This document shows positions 23,074 through 32,484 of a stretch of DNA of 64,000 bases, one piece after another. The DNA comes from Nothopassalora personata (Eukaryota; Ascomycota; Dothideomycetes; Mycosphaerellales; Mycosphaerellaceae), in contig CM066299.1 in assembly GCA_033816765.1 (NCBI GenBank), forward strand, positions 682,001 through 746,000. The letters are read 5' to 3'. A program made the position numbers and the translations under genes. Positions within the stretch are counted from its first letter, which is position 1, and every line of letters begins with the position of its first letter. The notes beneath the pieces were generated by a model, which was not told where the DNA came from, did no database searches, and saw only the letters and a list, made by a program, of their open reading frames with translations.

Positions 23074-23427
23074 TGCCAGTGATCATCTGGAAGCACCTTA
23101 GAACAACGCGCACTCTCGGACATCTTCGCTGTTCTCGCTGCCCCAACCACCGACGGCCTCGTCGCGGTCCCAAAAACTTTTTCTTCCACCAAGTCCTCCG
23201 AGACTGGTGAGACACTCAACTCCTCCACCCTTGGCTGGGACGAACTCGACTACTTCGAGACTGACTTCAAGAAGCAGAAGAAGATCACCGGAGAGCCCGA
23301 GCAGGTCGAGGCTCCCAAGCCCGAGCATGTCGCCACCATTGTTTGCGCCACCAAGAAACGTGGTGGCAACCGCTGTGGTCGCAAGCCAAAAGCACCCCGG
23401 TCCTCTCCCAAGGTTCAATTTTCATAA
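23074..23427 (+). CDS. possible small secreted protein, 3' exon or fragment
   Basis: Open from after the TGA at about 23072 to the TAA at 23425-23427. It reads a hydrophobic stretch (D-I-F-A-V-L-A-A-P-T) that looks like the end of a signal peptide, then a Ser/Thr/Lys-rich mature part with L-G-W-D-E-L-D-Y and two cysteines (I-V-C-A-T-K-K-R-G-G-N-R-C-G). No in-frame ATG; the start may be in an upstream exon or lost. The minus-strand frame over the same bases is Gly/Leu-rich and looks like a shadow. Confidence 0.35.
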
Positions 23428-26400
23428 GAAACACACAGCACGGATAGGTAAGTGATGCGGGTATCACTTTTTCTATCGACGTCTGGGTCTGGGTCTGCTT
23501 TCTAGCGTATGAGTAAGTAATGCAATGATCAATGTTGTCCATCTGTCCATCTTTCCTTGACAACCTTTCTCCCAATTTTGCCACCTTCCCCAAGCCATTC
23601 ACGTGATATCCTGCTATATGGGATGCGTAACCGATCTCATTCACTGACTTCCCGGCACGATTCACTTATCCAGGTCCGTGCTCCGATAAAATAGACTCCT
23701 GAGATTCCCCTGATTATATCTTGATCCTGTTCTCGAGCTCTCTCGTGCCGACTATTGTAACGAACGATAGCGAAAACGACAAGTTGGCAAACGAACGAAA
23801 GCACCAGAACCCCGCACAGCAGTCTGAAGGGTACAGAAGGACAAAAAAGCAGCGTGCAGGCAGCACGAGCGTCATTGTCAGTGCTGTGAACGCCAAGAGG
23901 CGCAAGCAACGTGCCAAGGGTGCTTTTGCCAACGTCGAATGCACCGCCCTCCGAGGAATCTTCGCTTCGCCGAGGTCTTATGCAGTATGTGCGAAAATCT
24001 ACGAAAGATGTCGTAAGTGGTCTAGTAGCCTGGTCTGACCTCGATTTCGGGAAGGCTCGTGGATGCCAAGGCCTCTGTGCGCATCCACTTCCACAATTGA
24101 CATTCATGTAATGCAATTTCCGCTCGACATATCTTGCGCCCACTTCGAATCGAAGATCTCATACCCTTAATCTGCGGTCTTTCAGGACTTCCAAGTACCA
24201 CAGTAAGGTCAGCTCGACTCACTCGATGGACCATGCTGTTCAAGACCAGGTGAAGCTCGAGGGCGCATATCAGAAAGCCTGGAATTGCAAATCGATTGAG
24301 TCAGAAGTAAGAGATAAATCGGGAAAGAGGTGAGGCAGCGTCCAGTGTGGACTCATTGCCGAGGTTGGTACTGTTTACATGCGCATGTTTCCATCCTGCC
24401 CCGGCCTGGGATACAAGATTCCCGCCAAGACGATGTCATACCTGCGTGCCATTTTGTCCTCTTTATAGTAGAGGTCCAGTAAGAACTCTGGTTCGTCAAT
24501 AACACCCGAAGATACCTCCGCCTAGCCGCTGTAGGACAAAGGTACAACCTCATCACTCCGGTCTAATCTCGACCTCCTACTTAGCGACGTACTTTCAACT
24601 CTGAGAGTCGCTATCGATGCTTGGGAAGAGGTTATCTATATAGCGTTGCGGACCAAACGTGCTATAGGACTTACTCCTAGTCCTTCGGCTACTCTGCGAA
24701 GGTGCGTGTGTAGCTAATTAGCCCTACACGAGTGACATCGCTTACGAATCGCCACATTGCATAGGTGTAGACCGTGTAGACCGTAGTGGAATGCGCTGCA
24801 CGCGGGACGGTCGTGGCGCGAGAGAGCAAATGGGTCTTGAGAAGTCCAGGATCGTGCACATTGTAGTAAGCACTCAATGTTGCGGCGACCATCAATATTG
24901 TTAGTGACACCATTGGGTGCGTACTGCTTCTGACTCCCGCTGTGGTGTCGTCCTCACCGTCTGCCATCCGATCAAGCGCCTCCATGACCGCTTTTGCACT
25001 GAAGACCTCTTCCGGGTTGTTGAAGTATAGCATTTGACATATCGGATAGATTCGTCGAGAGTGCATCATGTTGAAGAAGCATCCAAAGCAAAGCTACAGA
25101 CATGCCTGCACTAAGTGTTCCTCATGCTCCAGGCATCAAATCGTGAGCCATCCACCGTCTAATGGCCTACACTTTTCTTGGGTCCTAGACAGTCGAGGCA
25201 AAGAGGGCAATCTTCGACATTGCCGGTGCTGTCGTGCACTGGCTTGTCGGTGATAGTCGCACATAGCTTGATGAACTCCCCAATCGTGGTGAATAGAGGG
25301 CTCCTAAGGAGGACAGCGATGGTTTCCAGAAAGTATTCCCGACCTAGGGGGAGTCGAGTGAGAAGGCCATCTTGTAGCTGTCTCAGTCGACTTGATTCTG
25401 TCTGATGTGATTTTTCCGTGATCACCGCCGCAGAGCTCGATCGTTCCACACCGTGGTACTGATCAACGCTCAATTTCCTTTTGTCGTGTTGGACATCAAG
25501 AAACAGGAAAGAAAAAGCATCTGTGAAGAGCCAGGCTTTAGTACTGCTTGTCTGACAGTCGCACCGACCGGAATGATGTCAAGCCATCCTTCGATGGATG
25601 GGATATGCCATGGGACTGTTTATGTCCGACAAGCGGTACACCGTTCACCAGTGAGCTTAGGTTGGGCCAGCAAGCGGTTGGTGGTTTCCAGGCTGGTCGA
25701 TTTGCGCCCTGGTTCATAGAGCCTACTTGCATGGATGAAGTATATACACTGAAGCTTGGGTTGACAAGCAAAACTCCGTCAGTTGCATATGGTATGGAGT
25801 GATCCGCTATCGAACAGGCCATAGCCAAGAACTCAAGAGGCGGAGAGGGCAATGAGCCTGAGATGCTCAGGACATCCTCAGTGATGTCATAGGACACAGA
25901 CGACAGTGTGCTTGCCATTCTGGGTGCATTCGCCCTATAGAGTGTGCCTTTGCCGTGATGGGATCTTTGTCTCCCGAGTCTGTGATCAAGGTCGTTAGAG
26001 GTCACGTTCGGACGTGCGAGCGCGATTCGGATTTCCTGGGTGTTGTCCAGTGAGTCTCAACTGTACTGAATGATATTCGACTCTGTTAAACGCTCAGTGG
26101 GTAGCCTGACTATGTTGAATGTCGAACAGGTCATTTCAGCCGCAAGCATGATGTAAGATGTCCAAACGCCATTTATGGGATCCGCGCCGCTATCAGAGCC
26201 CATGAACGGAAATTCAATTGAGGTTTCCCCTCTGCTGATCCTGCCGACTATCATTAGTACAGGCTAAACGAAGCGGAAACGATACAGCAGGTGGCGATAT
26301 TCAAGTTCTCTGAGTGCCAAGACTGTGATGAGTTTGTGCGTGGTGAACGCTAAAAGACATGAGCGCGTCGGTGAATACAAACAAATTCCTCATTGTTTTC

Positions 26401-26613
26401 ACGCTTCCTAACTAAGGCGACCTTCATCCTTAAGACACCGACCTAGTGCTGCCCCTTCGAGATCCAACACAACACCGACACACAACCGGATTCTATACTC
26501 TAAGCCTTTTCAAGCAGCCAACTTGTCTGAGGCTCGGTCGCACTGTCAAACACCGCACGTAAGCCTCAGAACCACCAGACATTCAACGGACCAACAACGC
26601 AAAGCCCATCGCC
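23428..26613. other. 3.2 kb with only unresolved gene remnants
   Basis: Minus-strand frames at 26254-26057, 26005-25538, 25473-25159 and 25069-24689 have some coding character (for example L-G-R-E-Y-F-L-E-T-I-A-V-L-L-R-S) and could be exons of one decayed gene, but I found no consistent splice sites and no domain. The stretch 23700-24150 has long frames on both strands and no clear winner. No RNA genes seen. Confidence 0.3.
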
Positions 26614-27297
26614 ATGTCTTACAACGACCTCGAGCTCGAGACTCAGTCCAAGCGCCTCGCCGCCGCTATGGCACGCTACAGCACCCTCGAGTCCAAGTGG
26701 CTCGACAAAGACATCGTGACCCGCCGCGACATGCGCCAGCCTGGATCTGCCGACGCCTTGCTCCTCACGGGTGCCCTCGAGCATCGTCCGAGCGAGAAGA
26801 GCTTTAACAGCAGCAGTCTCGCAAGCACAGTTCTTACCACCATCGTCGGCTACAAGCAGCAAATTGAGCTTATTCCGGTCATCCCGTCCACCTACAGAAT
26901 GATCCGCAAAGCAGGGAATGCTCTAGAGGCATGCCGATCCGGGAAGCGTAGCTCGACTCTCGAGCAGGCCGTTGAGCTGGTCGACCAGGCTCATGCTTTA
27001 CTGGACGACCTCGAGGACCGCATGAGGCAGCGCGAGGCCAACATAAGCAAGAAGCCACTTCCCAAGCTCTCTGTAGTCCAGCTTCTCGGGGCCTGGAATC
27101 AGGTGTGTGAGTCGTACCAACGTCGCTTCAAGATCGATGAGTGCATCGCGAAAGCCAAACATGAGCTGAATGCTGAGACTGAAGGAAGTCGCATCGATGA
27201 ATATCAGTCGGTTGCAGTCACACAAATGTGGTTCAAGTACGACTCGGCCAATTATGAGCCACGCACCTGGAAGCAGGACTTGAAGAAACAGCGTTGA
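26614..27297 (+). CDS. hypothetical protein, 227 aa
   Basis: Single-exon frame from ATG 26614 in good context (GCCATGTCT) with C-ending codon preference through the first half. It is mostly helical and charged (E-T-Q-S-K-R-L-A-A-A-M-A-R-Y; V-E-L-V-D-Q-A-H-A-L-L-D-D-L-E-D-R-M) and ends W-K-Q-D-L-K-K-Q-R. No signal peptide, membrane segment or known domain. The sequence upstream (26520-26610) is a CA-rich leader of the kind common before fungal genes. Confidence 0.65.
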   Translation: MSYNDLELETQSKRLAAAMARYSTLESKWLDKDIVTRRDMRQPGSADALLLTGALEHRPSEKSFNSSSLASTVLTTIVGYKQQIELIPVIPSTYRMIRKAGNALEACRSGKRSSTLEQAVELVDQAHALLDDLEDRMRQREANISKKPLPKLSVVQLLGAWNQVCESYQRRFKIDECIAKAKHELNAETEGSRIDEYQSVAVTQMWFKYDSANYEPRTWKQDLKKQR

Positions 27298-28430
27298 AGA
27301 ACAGTGAGTCTCTTTCCAGGGCTATGATAGAGTACAGGTTCGACCGGAAGCTAATACGCAATGGAGTCATATGTAAATTCGGGGTAGGACGCTGAGATGA
27401 TGGGTGGATGCAGTGCAGAGCATCTTACCACCTATTTCGCCATCACGGGCGAGCTGCAGAAGAGCAAGATGGTACCAATCGATGGCTATCAGGGCTCCGC
27501 TAGAGTTATATAGAGTACACAAAATGAAGAATGAGCAGTCCATAGTGAGACATAGGACGTTCGCAGACATTCAGGAAAGGCGTTGCAATAGCTTCAGCAT
27601 GAACAAGACGGGTACCTGCTCGAGGGCACGGAGTACACCTATACTGGCGCTACTTTCCAGTGAAGCTTACTAGTCGTAAGCCTTGAAGCCTGCCGACTTT
27701 TTCTGAGATCTGATCACATTTACCGCGATGCAGAGCAGTATCTGAACATAATGCTGCAGCAGGATTTGGCCACAGCCTAGGCCTAACACTCCACCTCTCC
27801 AACACCTGTGGCTTAGCAGTTCGAAGCCTTGATTTACGACTTTTGATGAAATTCAATCTTCTCCTTGAATAATCCTCGCTACCCTATGTACTACTTTTCA
27901 CGTCCTTAGACACTGTTAGCACAGGAGCCTTACTATAGGCCCGAAGGAGCTTAACATACACAGCACTTCGTAGTCTTTTTATTAACGTCGGTTTGGTTAC
28001 AAGAGATGCTACACATTAAGCTGCCTACTGCGTGGGCCGGATCTAGGCCGGCGTCCAAATCGTGCGGTCCAGTAGACTGGCAAATTTCGCAAAGTCTCAC
28101 TATATTGGTGGTGCATGCTCGTGCAGATAGGATATTGATAAGGAGGATAAAAGTGATCGATTGCATCTTTGGCGTTTGACGTCTTTTTGTAGGAATGCTG
28201 CAGAAAGAATATAGTTTGCAACTCACCGAGGACAGGTGAGGCATTATAGACACCACAGATCAGCGCTATAGCCAACCAAGTTTACTGCAGTGCCTATATT
28301 AAGTGAGCCTTTAGGCCTATCCATAGATTTACCTATGGTGCCACCAGTATAGCGTCGCGGATACGAATAAGCCTCGTAGCCTGGTTGACATGGTTTCTCT
28401 CGAATCCGGGGTTTTGCCTTTTTGCCTATT

Positions 28431-28470
28431 TGCCTGTATGCCTGTATGCCTGTATGCCTGTATGCCTGTA
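28431..28470. repeat. microsatellite, five units of TGCCTGTA
   Basis: Five perfect tandem copies of the octamer, preceded by degenerate TTGCC units. Confidence 0.9.
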
Positions 28471-28680
28471 CATACTATTTCCAGCTGACTGATACAGTAC
28501 TGGGTGCTTTCGGCAACGATACCCACTTCACGTCAAGTGTAGATCGCCGCTATTCGATGATTTCTACCCGGTGATTAGCAGTACGGATGTGCACAGCTCT
28601 AGCATCGCTCCTAGAAGGCGAAAACCACGCTATCGGAACGCAAGTAAAAATACAACCTAGGCAGGCATGCATAGGAACGG

Positions 28681-28687
28681 TATAAAT
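28681..28687 (+). promoter_or_regulatory. TATA box of the secreted-protein gene
   Basis: TATAAAT 99 bases before the ATG at 28786, a normal spacing for a fungal TATA promoter with a CA/CT-rich leader, which is present (28720-28780). Confidence 0.5.
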
Positions 28688-28785
28688 TAGGTAGAGATCC
28701 TCGAGATGATAAGTTACTATTCTTCAACTTTATTAACGATAGAACCCTATTCACAAACTCTACCCAACACTATACTCTCGTCAAC

Positions 28786-29348
28786 ATGCAGCTTACTCAA
28801 GTTCTCGCCACGACAGCTGCCCTTATCGCACCAAGCCTCGCCGCTAAAGCGGCATCCGGCCTACCAGTAGGCTACCACTGGTCCGTCGAGGATTGGGTCG
28901 GAAACTGGACACAATCCGGCAGCACCTACGACTTTAACATAACCGGGGAATTCTCCAACCCATACCCAGGCTTCAAGGCACACTGCAACGGCACCGACAC
29001 CGGCTACTTCTCTAGGTGCAAGCTCCTCGAAGCCGTCTCGACCTCTGGCAGACCTTTGGTTTTTGCTAGTATAGAGCCAAGGCCAGAGTTCTCCGGTTGG
29101 CACAGCGACTCTACTATCCTGAACGTTAGCTTGCAGTTCGGTGTGAACGCTTCGTGAGTGATATATCCCTTTCGTAAGGCTCGGAGGACTGTAACTGACA
29201 AGATGATTGCAGCATTATCTACAACGTTACTGCCTCGGTGCCTGTTAATTACAACGCCGATCAGCCGACAAAAGAGCATTTCAACATTACTGATTCATTC
29301 AATGTTACTAAAGTGGCGGAACAAGACACTGTTGCAGTATCACGATAA
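28786..29348 (+). CDS. small secreted, sequon-rich protein, two exons
   Basis: Exon 1 28786-29153, intron 29154-29212 (59 nt, GTGAGT..AACTGAC..CAG), exon 2 29213-29348; 167 aa. Signal peptide M-Q-L-T-Q-V-L-A-T-T-A-A-L-I-A-P-S-L-A-A. The mature chain has eight N-x-S/T sequons (N-W-T, N-I-T twice, N-G-T, N-V-S, N-A-S, N-V-T twice) in under 150 residues and only two cysteines (H-C-N-G-T and S-R-C-K). Beta-rich, no known domain. It lies less than 1 kb from the RIP-mutated transposon block, a common setting for fast-evolving effectors, though that role is inferred. The reading frame itself shows no RIP-type stops. Confidence 0.75.
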
Positions 29349-29670
29349 AATCTCAAAAGAGATAGTGTATACAGACTCCCGCGCCAAACAATTACATAGA
29401 GACCGCTATCAAGTTGCATAGTACAAAGGCCACGACATTGCTTCCGCACCATAGGGCCTAGAGAGTTAGCAATGCTTGAAGCGGGAGCGCGCGTCACGTA
29501 CCTAATACTCCTAAAGAGAATGTCTCTACCTAAAACGCCCAGCGCCAAAGTTAGACTCTTAGTCCAATTACATCACTCGTCTCATCCACGCGCTTAAACT
29601 CATCCCATTTAATCACTCAACCTCACTGCTTATGCCGCTGCTCATGTCCGCCGCGCCGCCTTACCTAGAT
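29349..29670. other. boundary between gene and transposon block
   Basis: No gene or repeat recognised. Confidence 0.4.
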
Positions 29671-30150
29671 TTAAGAAGAAAACACATTATCCGACTTACC
29701 CTTAGCATAACGCTTAGCACGACGCTTAGCGCGATGCTTCCGAATTGTCTGCCGTACCTTCTTAGCAGCCACCTTATCCTTCGCAACGATCGCCGCCTGA
29801 CGCACTTGGCCTTGAATAAAACGCTCTCGGGTGAAACCTCCTATCGTAAAGCCGTCGTCCAGCTCCTCTACGGTGGTAATCATGTTTAGGTGGTTGCGCT
29901 CGAAGTAATGGTAGACGTGGCTTATGTTCGGCTCCTACGAAGCAGAAATCTGTTAGTTGGCTTCATAGATTACGTTATAGTAGAGCTGGTAGCGATGCTG
30001 TCCCTAGATACATACTATGGTGTGGATGATATTGAACGGCTTATCCAAATCCTAAGTATCCTTGAAATAGATTTTGATGATGTGCTTGTCCTCGGGCCAG
30101 ATCTCTAGGCCCTTGGGTAGACACTTGTAGCCCTTGGTGCACATGCCTAC
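29671..30150 (-). pseudogene. RIP-mutated remnant ORF, unidentified
   Basis: Minus-strand frame with intact last 70 codons (ATG at 29883; very basic end, R-K-H-R-A-K-R-R-A-K-R-Y-A-K). Upstream of that the same frame stays protein-like as far as about 30150 (for example L-P-K-G-L-E-I-W-P-E-D-K-H) but carries several TAG/TAA codons of the CAG/CAA-to-stop kind. It looks like the C-terminal part of a transposon or repeat protein, but I do not recognise the family. Confidence 0.4.
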
Positions 30151-30179
30151 CCAGTAGACGCTGCTACCGACCGGTGGTA

Positions 30180-30831
30180 AGTTAAGGATAAGTTAATAAG
30201 GGACGGAAGGGAGATTAAGGACTTAGGCGACTTAGTTAAAGTTACAATTAATCTTAACGATAAACTCTACGAGAGAGCTCTAGAGCGACGATACGACTCT
30301 AAGGTATCTAGAAAAGCCGGATATATACTAGGTTACGACAAGCGAAATAATAGAGGCTTTAGCAACGTTTACGACAATAATAAGCCTAAGAACTATACGC
30401 TATACTATAGACTCTAACTAATAGAGCTCGACGTTACCTAAAAGGGTCGTAAGATTAAGAATATAGGCAAATTTAGGCCTAAGAGTTTAAAAGGAAGCAT
30501 TACCTACTATACCTATAGTAAAGAAGGCTATATAGCGAGGGACTACTATAGTAAAAAAAATAGTACGCCGTAAGTAGTTTAACATAATACAACTAGGAAC
30601 TAGTAAACTCGAGAGTAGTATTAGATTACCGGATAATACCGACTATACTCGAGGAGTAGCGGAGAGAATTAGTAACGGAAGCAATATACCTCTCCTAGAC
30701 CCCTTATAAGGACGAGGACAATACTATAGTTATAAGAACTACCTACAATAGTTTAATAACATCTAACGGACCGGACTACTAAAACGAGCCTACGATAAGG
30801 AAAAAGAAATATAAGCGTAGCGCAATAAAAT
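30180..30831 (+). mobile_element. Gypsy-2, 5' piece (gag), RIP-mutated
   Basis: Reads a Ty3/Gypsy gag C-terminal half with stops. The CCHC zinc knuckle (30505-30546) is preserved in spacing, but all three Cys codons are now TAC/TAT and the His codon is TAT, which is what G-to-A and C-to-T changes produce. Interrupted at 30831 by Gypsy-1; continues at 37626. Confidence 0.75.
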
Positions 30832-31028
30832 TGTAAGGGGCAGCCCAGTGGCTAACCCCTACATGTGGCCTTGCATGTGACATGCGGTCGCGACCGGCTG
30901 CCAAGCCGCACGTGACACGCATGAGTACACCTTGCGACGCGCGATGCGTCTTGAACAAAAGGCAAGAATTAGTTCATCTACGACTGGCAGGTCGTGGGCG
31001 TGCTATACATTGCGACATCCCCTTAACA
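30832..31028 (+). repeat. Gypsy-1 5' LTR
   Basis: 197 bp, TGTAAGGGG..CCCCTTAACA. Contains AAGAATTAG at 30964-30972, complementary to the primer site just outside the LTR. Confidence 0.95.
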
Positions 31029-31040
31029 GTTCTAATTCTT
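31029..31040 (+). promoter_or_regulatory. Gypsy-1 primer-binding site, self-priming type
   Basis: The LTR is followed by GTTCTAATTCTT, not by the TGG of a tRNA primer site. CTAATTCTT (31032-31040) is a perfect 9-nt complement of AAGAATTAG at 30964-30972 in the LTR, the arrangement of Tf1-type elements in which the 5' end of the mRNA folds back as primer. Confidence 0.55.
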
Positions 31041-31065
31041 CTCTTCGTTGCAATCCATACACGCC

Positions 31066-32232
31066 ATGGAGTCCGAACGCGACGACAGCAGCGCTACGCC
31101 TGCGGCTCCCCTGAGCCCTAGGGCCCAGCAACAAGCGAGGCGTGCAGCCTTAGTCGCAAGGAGGGATGCCCTTCGGGCAGAGGTTGAGGAGAAGGAGATA
31201 CAGAGGGAGATTGAACAGTTGGAGATCTTGCGGGACGCAAGCGTGCCGCCGGCGGACCCTCAGGGCGAATCCGGCGGAGAACTATCCCCTACTCCCCCTC
31301 CCCCTCCTCCATCTGTAGTAACTGACGATGATATCGCAGCTCGAGGCGCGGTCGCATCGCATGCGACACGTTTGCGTCTCAAAGAACCTACGCCTTTTAG
31401 AGGGGACTCGATCAAGAAAGCACGGGTATTCCTAAGGGAGCTCTCTCTTGTCTTTGCCCTCTCAGGCGGCACGTATGCGACGAACGAGTCAAAGGTCCTG
31501 TATGGGGTTATGTACCTAAGCGGAGAGGCAAGTGAGCGATGGCACGCCAACCATAGCGTCCTTGACCTTAAAGGGTATACATACCAGGACTTTGAGGAGT
31601 TCTGTCGAGACGCATGCGGTGATCCTGTGAACCGCGTGCTCAACGTGATGTTGGAGTATGAGGCGGTGAAACAGAAGGACAACCAGACAGTGCGTCAGTT
31701 TGCGACTGAGCTGGATGTCATGGAGGATCAGTTGGGGGACTATACGGAGGCGCAACGCGTGCGACATATGCTCGCTAAGCTTGCGCCTGGCCTGCGGTCC
31801 GCAATCGTCAAGTTTCATGACATCCCAACAACCAGAGAGGAACTGGTGATCCTGGCTTCGCGCATTGAAAGCACGGAGCGTGGCAGCGGAGGGCACGACC
31901 GCGGGCAGCATGGTCGCCGCAGGCGAGAGACTGAGGGCGACCAAGGGCGAAGCGATCGTGGCTCGAAGCAGCAGAAGCATAGTCAGGCGTCGCGCGACCC
32001 GGGTGCGAGTTACCAGCGGGACGCCGGCGGATCATCTGTGACCTTTGATAGGACCAAAGCGGAGTGCTATGGATGCCATAAGAAGGGTCACATTAAGACG
32101 GATTGCCCGAATAGGCACCTGTGGAAGGACCGTGGCGCGCAAGCGGTTCGCAGGGTAGACGCTGCGAAGGCTCTGACTGAGAAGGGCAGCGACCAGGGAA
32201 AAGGCAGAGGACCAGAAGTGGGTCGCTCCTGA
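31066..32232 (+). CDS. gag: Gypsy-1 Gag
   Basis: 388 aa from ATG 31066 in context CGCCATGGAG. A coiled-coil N-terminus (E-V-E-E-K-E-I-Q-R-E-I-E-Q-L-E), the retrotransposon gag core around residues 110-260 (F-R-G-D-S-I-K-K-A-R-V-F-L-R-E-L) and one zinc knuckle C334-x2-C337-x4-H342-x4-C347. Gag forms the virus-like particle and packages element RNA. It ends inside the first of three 99-bp repeats, whose sequence holds the heptamer GGGAAAA in the right phase (32196-32202) for a -1 shift into the pol frame. No RIP damage, unlike the counterpart in the copy at 39.7 kb. Confidence 0.9.
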   Translation: MESERDDSSATPAAPLSPRAQQQARRAALVARRDALRAEVEEKEIQREIEQLEILRDASVPPADPQGESGGELSPTPPPPPPSVVTDDDIAARGAVASHATRLRLKEPTPFRGDSIKKARVFLRELSLVFALSGGTYATNESKVLYGVMYLSGEASERWHANHSVLDLKGYTYQDFEEFCRDACGDPVNRVLNVMLEYEAVKQKDNQTVRQFATELDVMEDQLGDYTEAQRVRHMLAKLAPGLRSAIVKFHDIPTTREELVILASRIESTERGSGGHDRGQHGRRRRETEGDQGRSDRGSKQQKHSQASRDPGASYQRDAGGSSVTFDRTKAECYGCHKKGHIKTDCPNRHLWKDRGAQAVRRVDAAKALTEKGSDQGKGRGPEVGRS

Positions 32233-32484
32233 GTCCGAGTTTTCCTGAAGTCGACCCCTTGAGGCGAGTGGATGTGTGTCCATCGCAGCGACCAGGGAAA
32301 AGGCAGAGGACCAGAAGTGGGTCGCTCCTGAGTCCGAGTTTTCCTGAAGTCGACCCCTTGAGGCGAGTGGATGTGTGTCCATCGCAGTGACCAGGGAAAA
32401 GGCAGAGGACCATAAGTGGGTCGCTCCTGAGTCCGAGTTTTCCTGAAGTCGACCCCTTGAGGCGAGTGGATGCGTGTCCAGCGC
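32188..32484 (+). repeat. three 99-bp tandem repeats across the gag/pol junction
   Basis: Unit starts AGCGACCAGGGAAAAGG at 32188, 32287 and (as AGTGACC) 32386. Being 99 bp it keeps both frames. The first copy holds the gag stop; the third carries a C-to-T change making TGA (32388-32390) in the pol frame. The RIP-mutated Gypsy-1 copy has only two units. Confidence 0.9.

Larger units (their letters stand above)
27298..28785. other. intergenic, with microsatellite and promoter
   Basis: No gene seen in about 1.5 kb. It contains the 8-bp microsatellite at 28431-28470 and the TATA box at 28681 belonging to the next gene. Confidence 0.45.

Noticed and set aside
23637..24143. 168-codon minus frame with a hydrophobic stretch, and the opposing plus frame
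   Set aside because: Neither strand has consistent coding composition, splice signals or a known domain.
28431..28470. Possible CRISPR-like repeat array
   Set aside because: Plain 8-bp microsatellite without spacers; CRISPR arrays are not expected in a fungal nucleus.
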